Assembly: GCF_014107495.1 (NCBI RefSeq)
Contig: NZ_CP041969.1
Location: forward strand, 3,018,501-3,082,500
Direction of reading: 5' to 3'
From: Cohnella cholangitidis
Lineage (GTDB): Bacteria > Bacillota > Bacilli > Paenibacillales > Paenibacillaceae
Length of the DNA stretch: 64,000 nt
Shown: in pieces, positions 33,777 through 41,300 of the stretch
How the letters are laid out: every line of letters begins with the position of its first letter
How positions within the stretch are numbered: the first letter of the stretch is position 1
Program-made: the position numbers and the translations under genes
The notes under the pieces: generated by a model
Told to the model about the DNA's origin: nothing
What the model saw: the letters and a program-made list of their open reading frames with translations, nothing else
Database searches by the model: none

Positions 33777-36700
33777 ATAAAAAATTGAAAGTATTAACCT
33801 ACGCGGCGGCGACGTCGCAAGTTATCAGCTTGTTGTCCCCTTATGTCTCGCATGCAACGAATCCATTTGTAAATTCCGCATCCAATGTCGCAAGTTCGAA
33901 TAAATCAGATAAGCCGGTAAACGTATTATCTTATTCCCTTTTGTCCAATCCCTATCCCAAGATTCTGCAATATCTGCCTCTTTACAGCGGGATACCCGTA
34001 AATGCGAATTTAGTTCTGGCTTTTGATACGCCTATGCAACTTGGCAATGGCAGCATTTCTATAGTGAATCAAGAGGATAATTCGATTGCACAATCTTTTA
34101 ATATTTATAGCGGAATGGTCCGCGGCGCGAATATTTTATTAAGCGGAAATAATATGATCATTGATCCGGGCGTCGATTTGTTCGAAGGATCCAACTACTA
34201 TGTTTTGGTATCAAGCGGGGCATTGGTAAGCACCGGCAACATACCGTTCTCCGGAATAACTTCTCCTTATGCTTGGACATTCCGGACTCAGGACACTCAG
34301 GCACCTAAGTTAATGGCCTCTCCGATAAACAACAATCCGCCGATGTTGGCAAGTGTTTCTCCGGAAGGCAATAACGCGGCAATCTTCGGTTTCTTGAGGC
34401 TTACGCTTGATAAGTGGGTCGAATTAGGCAATGGCTATATCTATCTGTATAAGCAAGGGGAAGCAGCGCCAGTATTGAGCGTGGAGATTATTAACGGGGT
34501 AGTGACGGCTGGTCCTTATGATGTATGGACAGAAGTTAGCAGTAGCACCACTGTGTCGGTAGTGGTCTTTCCGTTTATAAGATTGGAAGAGGAAACCTCG
34601 TACTACGTGCAGGTAACGTCCGGTGCGATCGTGGACACTGATGGGCGCGCGTATGCGGGTATCAGTGACACGACGACGTGGGATTTTACGACGATGAACG
34701 CGAAGCCCTCCATCGATTATGCAGAACCCACAAGTTACGGTACAAGTATTGATACTGACCTCTTTATTTGGTTTAGCGAGGCAGTGCAATTGGGCAACGG
34801 TCTTATCGAAATCAGGCGTCAATCCAATGGATCGGTCGCCCAAACCATCGAGGTTGCAAACGGAACGGTTACGGGAGCTACAGCCTATATTAGCGGCAAT
34901 GTTGTTACGATTGACCCGGATATGGATTTAGAAGAGCAGACAGACTACTACGTGACGTTGGAGAGCGGTACGTTCGTAGACCTGGACGGTGTAAATTTTT
35001 CAGGAGTAACTTCTCCATATGGTTGGACATTCAGGACAAAAGATAATCAAGCCCCGAGTTTAGTGAGCGTCTCTCCGGAAGGCAGCGACGCGTCAATTTC
35101 CGGCAACTTGGCGATTACGTTCGATGAGAATGTCACCTTCATGAGTGGCTACATCCATCTGTACAAACAAGGTGAAGCAACACCGGTACTTAGCGTAGAG
35201 GCCAGCAGCGGCTTTTTGAAAGCCGGCCCGTATAAGATATGGATGTTTTCCGGCACGTCGATCTTCATTGATCCTAATTTGGATTTGGAAAAGAACGCCT
35301 CGTACTACGTACAGATCACGTCCGGTGCAATCGCGGACTATGACGGGAACGCCTATGCAGGCTTCAGCGACACGACGACATGGGATTTCACGACGATGGA
35401 CGAGCGGCCTGTAATCAACTATCTAGGACCCACATATAGCGGGGTAAGCGCGAATGCGGATCTCTATATTGAATTCAACGAACCCGTGCAGTTAGGCAAC
35501 GGGCGCATCGTAATCTGGCGGTCATCCGATGATTCGATAGCGCAGACCATTGAGATTGCAAACGGAACGATAACGGGTGCAACAGCCCAAATCTTCAGCG
35601 GTTCGGTAACGATAGACCCGGATCTGGATTTGGCAGAGCAGTCAGAATACTACGTGACGATGACGAGCGGCACGTTCACGGATCTGAACGGGTCAATCTC
35701 TTACGGCATAGCCACTACCTATGATTGGAGATTCACCACCGGAGATTTTACGGCACCGGGATTAGTGAGGGTCTCTCCGGAGGGCAGCGACGCGTCAATT
35801 TCCGGCAATTTGGCGATTACGTTCGATGAGAATGTCCAATTAATAAACGGCTACATCCATCTGTACAAACAAGGGAAGCAGCGCCGGTACTTAGCGTGGG
35901 GATCGTCGACGGAGCTGCGGTGAGCAGGCCCGTATACGGTATGGACGTCCGGCACGTCGATTGTCATTGATCCATATGTGGATTTGGAAGAGAACGCCAC
36001 GTATTATGTACAAGTGACGCCGGGCACGATTTACGATTTTTCGGGGAACGCCTATGCAGGCTTCAGCGACACGACGACATGGGATTTCACGACGATGGAC
36101 GAGCGGCCTGTAATCAACTATCTAGGACCCACATATAGCGGGGTAAGCGCGAATGCGGATCTCTATATTGAATTCAACGAACCCGTGCAGTTAGGCAACG
36201 GGCGCATCGTAATCTGGCGGTCATCCGATGATTCGATAGCGCAGACCATTGAGATTGCAAACGGAACGATAACGGGTGCAACAGCCCAAATCTTCAGCGG
36301 TTCGGTAACGATAGACCCGGATCTGGATTTGGCAGAGCAGTCAGAATACTACGTGACGATGACGAGCGGCACGTTCACGGATCTGAACGGGTCAATCTCT
36401 TACGGCATAGCCACTACCTATGATTGGAGATTCACCACCGGAGATTTTACGGCACCGGGATTAGTGAGGGTCTCTCCGGAGGGCAGCGACGCGTCAATTT
36501 CCGGCAATTTGGCGATTACGTTCGATGAGAATGTCCAATTAATAAACGGCTATATCCATCTGTATAAGCAAGGGAAAGCATCGCCGGTACTTAGCGTGGG
36601 GATCGTCGACGGAGCTGCGGTGAGCGGGCAGTATGATGTATGGACGTCCGGCACGTCGATCGTCATTGATCCATATGTGGATTTGGAAGAGAACGCCACG

Positions 36701-37678
36701 TATTATGTACAGGTGACGCCGGGCACGATTTACGATTTTTCGGGGAACGCCTATGCAGGCTTCAGCGACATGACGACATGGGATTTCACGACGATGAAAT
36801 CTTCGCAGAATAATCAACCATCGTCAGGCAATTCAACAACCAGTACTTTAATCCCGGAAGATGACCAATCAAAACCAAAACCAACAATACCAACATTCGA
36901 ATTTGGAAATAGTGCAATTATTGTCGCACCTTACGTGAATAGCGGGGATACAAAGACTTCGATAGAGGTCGGAGATCAGATTACTGCAAACTCGCTTATA
37001 TATTATTACGATGAGCACTATCAAACATGGATCGCTGTTCCAACGAAGCGCAGCGGCAATCTGTTAACCGGTGAAGCTCCTAAGGGCAAATGGATAGCCG
37101 TCTTGGATAACAAGGGTATTTACCAACCGGGTGATACACTTCTTAGCTGGGCGAATCCCGAGATTCTAAAATTAATAAGTTTAGGCGTAATTCAAGGAGA
37201 CGAAGCTCGCTTATTTAATCCGAAGGATGCGACTAACCGATATCAGATTGCCGTCGTTATTGCCAAAGCGCTTAATTTGGATATAACTGGCGTTGATACA
37301 AGCGTTATGAATCAATCAGAGATGTACAAAGACGTTCCGGCTTGGGCAAAACCATACGTGGCCGCAGTTATTCAGAATAATCTTATGACTGGCAGCAATC
37401 TAGGATTTGAAGGAACGGACAATCTCAGCAGGGCCCAAATGGCAACCGTTATCGGGCGAATACTCGATCTCTATGATCACAAACAAGGCCAAGCCAAAGC
37501 CTATCGGGATCAAAACGATATTCCGAAATGGGCTGTGGATGGTGTACAAAAGTCATTTGATGCCGGAATCATTCAAGGTTATCCGGATGGGAAGTTTAAA
37601 CCTGACGAAAAAGTTACCCGCGATCAAATGGCTGCGATAATCTCTAGGTTAATGGACTATCTGATTAAGCAGATTTAG
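33773..37678 (+). CDS. Ig-repeat surface protein with three SLH domains (frameshifted as printed)
   Basis: This large exported protein of about 1300 residues has an N-terminal signal (to about residue 29), about eight Big_5/SbsA-type Ig-like repeats in two alternating forms (LxFxxPVQLGNGxI... and SPEGSDASISGNLAITFDENV...), a spacer, and three C-terminal SLH domains (YKDVPAWAKPYV, YRDQNDIPKWAVDGV) that anchor it to secondary wall polymers. The printed frame stops at 35923. By comparison with the next copy of the repeat, one base is missing near 35876 and about two near 35926 (GC), after which the same frame resumes. It overlaps the upstream Maf-like gene by four bases. Confidence 0.85.
35345..36552 (+). 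repeat. 699-bp tandem duplication inside the SLH protein gene
   Basis: Bases 35345-35853 and 36044-36552 are identical (509 bp at an offset of 699 bp, 233 codons). The rest of the unit is also nearly identical apart from a short divergent patch at 35854-35940, which contains the frameshifting indels. Each unit encodes one pair of Ig-like domains. Confidence 0.95.
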
Positions 37679-37809
37679 AGGAGTTTCAATACCGAGTTTC
37701 TCGGAAACAGTATAATATTATAAAAGCAATTGCTAAATGTTGTATGATATTAGAGTTCCCGTTCGTTTGCGGCGGGGGCTCTAATTCGTATATAAGAGGA
37801 GCAGAATTA

Positions 37810-38889
37810 ATGGCAAAGGCTCACGAAATATGGATAGGCGCATACGGCGCCAAGAACGAAGTCGGAATTACCCGGGTCGAACTGCTGACGGATACGGGGG
37901 AGCTTGTCAAAATCGCCGAGTATGGCGGAATCGAAAACCCGTCTTTCCTGCGCATGAACAAAGCGGGCACTCGCTTATACGCGGTTAGCGAGACGGACGA
38001 ACATATCGACGCGGACGGCGATAAGGCGGAAGGCGGGCAGCTTGCCTCTTTCCCGGTAGACGCGGACACGCGCAAGCTGGGACCGGGACAATACCATCCG
38101 ACCCACGGGAATCACCCTTGTCATTTAACGTTAACGCCGTCCGAGGATTGGCTCGCGGTATCGAACTATAGCGGAGCGTCCGTCATGATGTATCCGATAG
38201 GGCCGGACTCCCGTCCGTTGGCTCCGGTCATCCGGTTCCGCCATACGGGTTCCGGACCGAATGCGGAGCGCCAAGAAGGACCGCATCCGCATTCCGTCTT
38301 CTTCAGCCCGGATGGCCAATACTTGTTCGTAGTCGATCTAGGAATGGATAAGGTAATGGTTTATACGCGGGGACCCGAAGCGAATGAATGGTCTGCTTAC
38401 GATGCCGTTTCTCTGGAGCCGGGAGCAGGTCCTCGCCATCTTGCGTTCCATCCTTCGGGCAAAGCCGTATACGTTGTTAACGAGCTGAATAGCACCATTA
38501 CGAGGTTTGCTCACGAGGAGTCTGGCAAGCTTGTGTTGCTTGACTCCCTATCGACCCTTCCTCCGACATTTGATGGAGAGAGCTGGTGCGCGGAAATATT
38601 GGTTTCTCCGGACGGGCGGTTCGTCTACGCTTCTAACCGCGGTCACGATAGCATTGCCGTCTTCCGGATCGATGAACGGACAGGCGAGCTCCAAGCTTCG
38701 GGATACGTATCGACCAGAGGCAAGTTTCCGAGGAATTTCGCTCTCGCCCCGGACGGGCAATGGATGGTCGCGGCGAACCAGAACTCGGACTCCGTTGTCG
38801 CATTCCGCATCGAACCGCAATCCGGACTGCCGATCTACTCCGGATCGGAACTGCAAGTGAATAAGCCGGTGTGCGTCCTGATTCGTTAA
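37810..38889 (+). CDS. Lactonase-family seven-bladed beta-propeller (6-phosphogluconolactonase-like)
   Basis: The 359-residue protein matches the YkgB/Pgl-type lactonase family, which includes 6-phosphogluconolactonase of the oxidative pentose phosphate pathway. Visible features are IWIGAYGAKNEVGI, ENPSFLRMN, HGNHPCHLTL, PHPHSVFFSPDGQYLFVVDLG, GPRHLAFHPSGKAVYVVNE and a terminal PVCVLIR. AGAGGAGC precedes the ATG at 37810; the longer in-frame ATG at 37744 lies at a TATGAT-like promoter string and is unlikely. The gene is not part of the B. subtilis core at this site. Enzyme specificity is from family only. Confidence 0.82.
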   Translation: MAKAHEIWIGAYGAKNEVGITRVELLTDTGELVKIAEYGGIENPSFLRMNKAGTRLYAVSETDEHIDADGDKAEGGQLASFPVDADTRKLGPGQYHPTHGNHPCHLTLTPSEDWLAVSNYSGASVMMYPIGPDSRPLAPVIRFRHTGSGPNAERQEGPHPHSVFFSPDGQYLFVVDLGMDKVMVYTRGPEANEWSAYDAVSLEPGAGPRHLAFHPSGKAVYVVNELNSTITRFAHEESGKLVLLDSLSTLPPTFDGESWCAEILVSPDGRFVYASNRGHDSIAVFRIDERTGELQASGYVSTRGKFPRNFALAPDGQWMVAANQNSDSVVAFRIEPQSGLPIYSGSELQVNKPVCVLIR

Positions 38890-38944
38890 TACGAGCCCAG
38901 TTCTAATTCGCCCCCTTCGCCCATAGGCTAGTCTTAAAGAGCTT

Positions 38945-38977
38945 GTTCAAAAAGTCGTCAAACGCGACTTTTTGAAC
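38945..38977. repeat. Perfect 13-bp inverted repeat between pgl-like gene and yabP
   Basis: GTTCAAAAAGTCG pairs with CGACTTTTTGAAC around a seven-base loop; flanking GAG/CTC adds pairs. T5 lies within the second arm rather than after it. It may be a terminator or a member of a dispersed intergenic repeat. Confidence 0.75.
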
Positions 38978-39005
38978 TCTCGCTTAACGGCAAGGGGGAC
39001 GTGCC

Positions 39006-39287
39006 ATGGAACACGCCAAAGGCGCCAAGCATCAGGAGGTTCGTATGCTTAACCGGAAATCTCTAGATATTTCCGGTGTCAGCAAGGTAGAAAGCTTCGA
39101 TAACGAAGAATTTCTGCTAGAAACCGAATGCGGATTTCTTACCGTTCGGGGGCATAACCTGCACATGAAAAACTTGAGCCTCGACCAAGGGCTCGTCTCG
39201 ATCGAAGGGGCTATTCACTCCCTTGTCTATTTGGACGGCAGCACCGCGAATAAGTCGAAGGGCTTGTTCGGGAAGTTGTTCAAGTGA
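39006..39287 (+). CDS. yabP: Sporulation protein YabP
   Basis: The 93-residue protein belongs to the YabP/YqfC family made in the mother cell. It contains SLDISGVSKVESFDNEEFLLETECG and a central GHNLHMKNLSLDQGLVSIEG. YabP and YabQ are needed for spore cortex formation in B. subtilis. CAAGGGGGACGTGCC precedes the ATG. Its stop overlaps the GTG start of yabQ by four bases. I did not find a clear sigma-E promoter in the short upstream gap. Confidence 0.92.
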   Translation: MEHAKGAKHQEVRMLNRKSLDISGVSKVESFDNEEFLLETECGFLTVRGHNLHMKNLSLDQGLVSIEGAIHSLVYLDGSTANKSKGLFGKLFK

Positions 39288-39877
39288 GCGCAGCGGCTCA
39301 GGGGATGACGATTGCCTTCATGATGCTATGCGGCGTGGTCATGGGGCTCGTCTTTGACGTTTACCGAGTAGCTTCGCACCGTTTTCATATCGCTCGCTGG
39401 CTGCTCCCCGCCCTGGACGTGGTATATTGGGCGGCAGCAACTCTGGGAGTGTTCAGCATTTTGCTCGGGAGCAACGAGGGCGAGGTACGGATGTACGTCT
39501 TCCTAGGTCTCGGGATCGGAGTAACGGGCTATTTCGGCTTGTTCAGCCAATGGGTGGTCAAGCTATCCGGCAAGCTTATCGATATAATAAAAGCGATCTT
39601 TCGATTCGCGTGGAAGCTGGTTAACGGGCTTGTGCTCACGCCGATTATCTGGATAGTCCGCCTGTTGGCAAAGGTGCTGGATATCGCGTTCATCGTGACG
39701 GCAGCTATATTGCTATGGGTTGGCAAGCTGCTTCTCAAGCCTTTAGCAGGATTAGCCAAGCGAATATGGCCTAAACTGCTGCCCGTTCGAAGAAGATTTG
39801 ATCCGGTCGCGCGTGCCTATCGTCGCATGCACGAACGGGCAAGGCAAATTCGGGATTTGTTCAGGAACAAACAATAA
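39284..39877 (+). CDS. yabQ: Spore cortex biosynthesis membrane protein YabQ
   Basis: The 197-residue protein has four to five hydrophobic segments in its first 150 residues (GMTIAFMMLCGVVMGLVFDVYRV; ALDVVYWAAATLGVFSILLG) and a basic C-terminus (RRRFDPVARAYRRMHERARQ). YabQ localises to the outer forespore membrane and is needed for cortex. The start is GTG 39284 within the GTGA overlap with yabP, so the two are translationally coupled. Placement between yabP and divIC is canonical. Confidence 0.92.
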   Translation: MSAAAQGMTIAFMMLCGVVMGLVFDVYRVASHRFHIARWLLPALDVVYWAAATLGVFSILLGSNEGEVRMYVFLGLGIGVTGYFGLFSQWVVKLSGKLIDIIKAIFRFAWKLVNGLVLTPIIWIVRLLAKVLDIAFIVTAAILLWVGKLLLKPLAGLAKRIWPKLLPVRRRFDPVARAYRRMHERARQIRDLFRNKQ

Positions 39878-40008
39878 GGACGTTCGACATTTATTTTTAC
39901 CGGAATGCGTCGTAAGAAGGATATTTCTAGTTATCTATCTTATGCTATAATAATCGCGTCCCACTGTTTTTTGGGACTGTTTCGAAGCTTAGGAAAGGAG
40001 GCATCGGA

Positions 40009-40317
40009 TTGTCTTCACGCACAGCGACCGCGACGCCTGTCCTGACAGGAGCCCGCAGAAGATTGAAATTACTGCTGTTTGTTCTGATTCTATTCATGAG
40101 TTGGGCAACATACGTTCTTATCGTTCAATATGGACAGATTAGTGATCGCAAGAGTCAGCTGTATGAAGCCGATCAGAAGCTAACCGATGCCCAGGCGAAG
40201 AACGAAGAATTGAAGCAGCAGATCGTACGTTTGAACGATTATGAATATATCGGCCAAATCGCTCGCAAGGAGCATGGCTTAGGACTTCCCGGGGAAGTTC
40301 CTATCACGACCAAGTAG
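40009..40317 (+). CDS. divIC: Septum formation initiator DivIC
   Basis: DivIC is a bitopic divisome protein that works with FtsL and DivIB. The 102-residue product has a short basic cytoplasmic N-terminus, one membrane helix (about 25-45, LLLFVLILFMSWATYVLIV), and an extracytoplasmic coiled coil (QKLTDAQAKNEELKQQIVRL). It starts at TTG 40009, eight bases after AGGAAAGGAGG; no nearby ATG fits. A TATAAT at 39946-39951 lies upstream without a good -35. Confidence 0.92.
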   Translation: MSSRTATATPVLTGARRRLKLLLFVLILFMSWATYVLIVQYGQISDRKSQLYEADQKLTDAQAKNEELKQQIVRLNDYEYIGQIARKEHGLGLPGEVPITTK

Positions 40318-40350
40318 GCGAATGGTCGGGTTAAGATAGACCAGCGTCTG

Positions 40351-40380
40351 TTGACCTTGCTTTGAATTGTCGGTTATAAT
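40351..40380 (+). promoter_or_regulatory. Sigma-A promoter of yabR
   Basis: TTGACC at 40351-40356, 18 bp, and TATAAT at 40375-40380. Confidence 0.78.
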
Positions 40381-40441
40381 TGGCATAGCCGGACTTATGC
40401 AGTTCGGGCACATTTAGGTTCAGGGAGGAACATCGGTTTTT

Positions 40442-40885
40442 ATGGCCATCGAAGTGGGAACCAAATTGGAGGGCAAAGTTACCGGCATCACGCATTTCGG
40501 AGCTTTCGTGGATTTAACGGGCGGAGTTACCGGACTCGTACACATTTCCGAAATTGCCGACAGCTATGTGAAGGACGTTCATGAGCATTTGAAGATTAAT
40601 GACATGGTTACGGTCAAGGTCATTAATGTGGACAAAGACGGCAAGATCGGTCTATCCATTCGTCAAGCTGTGGACAAACCGCCGGAGCAACAACAACAGC
40701 AGCAACCGCAACAACGTGGACCTCGCGATCGCGGTGGTCGTCCCTCCAAACCGGGTGGTTTCGGAAGATCCCCCTCTTTTGATGACAAATTGTCTCGCTT
40801 CCTTAAGGACAGCGAAGAGCGCATTTCTAATCTTAAGAAAAGTACCGAATCCAAACGTGGCGGACGAGGCGGACGTCGTTCGTAA
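40442..40885 (+). CDS. yabR: S1 RNA-binding domain protein YabR
   Basis: The 147-residue protein has one S1 domain at about 1-75 (GTKLEGKVTGITHFGAFVDL, GLVHISEIADSYV), then a glutamine-rich linker and a Gly/Arg-rich C-terminus (RGGRGGRRS) that probably adds RNA contacts. Its role is not well defined; an RNA-binding or ribosome-associated function is inferred. It has its own sigma-A promoter and a clear terminator. The order divIC-yabR-spoIIE matches B. subtilis. Confidence 0.93.
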   Translation: MAIEVGTKLEGKVTGITHFGAFVDLTGGVTGLVHISEIADSYVKDVHEHLKINDMVTVKVINVDKDGKIGLSIRQAVDKPPEQQQQQQPQQRGPRDRGGRPSKPGGFGRSPSFDDKLSRFLKDSEERISNLKKSTESKRGGRGGRRS

Positions 40886-40909
40886 GATATAAGATTTAAT
40901 AATGTATTC

Positions 40910-40938
40910 AGAGCCGGGCCATATGGCCCGGCTTTGTT
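40910..40938 (+). terminator. Terminator of yabR
   Basis: AGCCGGGCC at 40912-40920 pairs with GGCCCGGCT at 40925-40933 around ATAT, followed by TTTG. Confidence 0.8.
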
Positions 40939-40981
40939 GTGTGTTTTCTACCGTTTATTTTTCCGCCGATTAGAAAATTTT

Positions 40982-41083
40982 AAACGCCCGCATTCATTCG
41001 CGTCCATCCGGCATTTCCGCGCGGTCCGCGTCCGTAAGTTGCGGCAAGGAGCGCCATCGCCAGTCGGATGAGGGCGTTTTTTT
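40982..41083 (+). ncRNA. Structured element ending in a terminator, upstream of spoIIE
   Basis: AAACGCCC at 40982-40989 pairs with GGGCGTTT at 41072-41079, followed by T residues. Inside, CATCCG at 41005-41010 pairs with CGGATG at 41065-41070. The yabR terminator already ends at 40938, so this is a second, larger structure with no gene between. It could be a small RNA with its terminator or a relic. The rest of the gap to 41229 holds a palindrome TGGCGATATCGCCA (41095-41108) and no gene. No tRNA is present, although B. subtilis has tRNA genes here. Confidence 0.4.
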
Positions 41084-41229
41084 GTTGTCGGAATTGGCGA
41101 TATCGCCAGCGCCTCGCCAGGCATCGAAGAGAATATCCTATGAGCCCCATGGGTTTGCCATGACCGCGCGATCCGGTACGAACATCCGCCCGATCCTGTC
41201 GGAAAAAACTTTTTTGCCGCCAACCGTTT

Positions 41230-41262
41230 CTGACAAACTTCATGAAATGCCCCGCCTATAAT
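41230..41262 (+). promoter_or_regulatory. Spo0A-type sigma-A promoter of spoIIE with 21-bp spacer
   Basis: CTGACA at 41230-41235 and TATAAT at 41257-41262 are 21 bp apart. The spoIIE promoter of B. subtilis has the same unusual spacing and is activated by Spo0A. Candidate 0A boxes (TGTCGAA) are TGTCGGA at 41197-41203 and, on the other strand, a weaker TGTCAGA overlapping the -35. Confidence 0.72.
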
Positions 41263-41300
41263 AAAAAACACAATTCAATCTGGTGAATGGGGTGTGCATC

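Noticed and set aside
40939..41300. tRNA genes between yabR and spoIIE, as in B. subtilis
   Set aside because: No cloverleaf with a GTTCRA T-arm could be traced in this gap.
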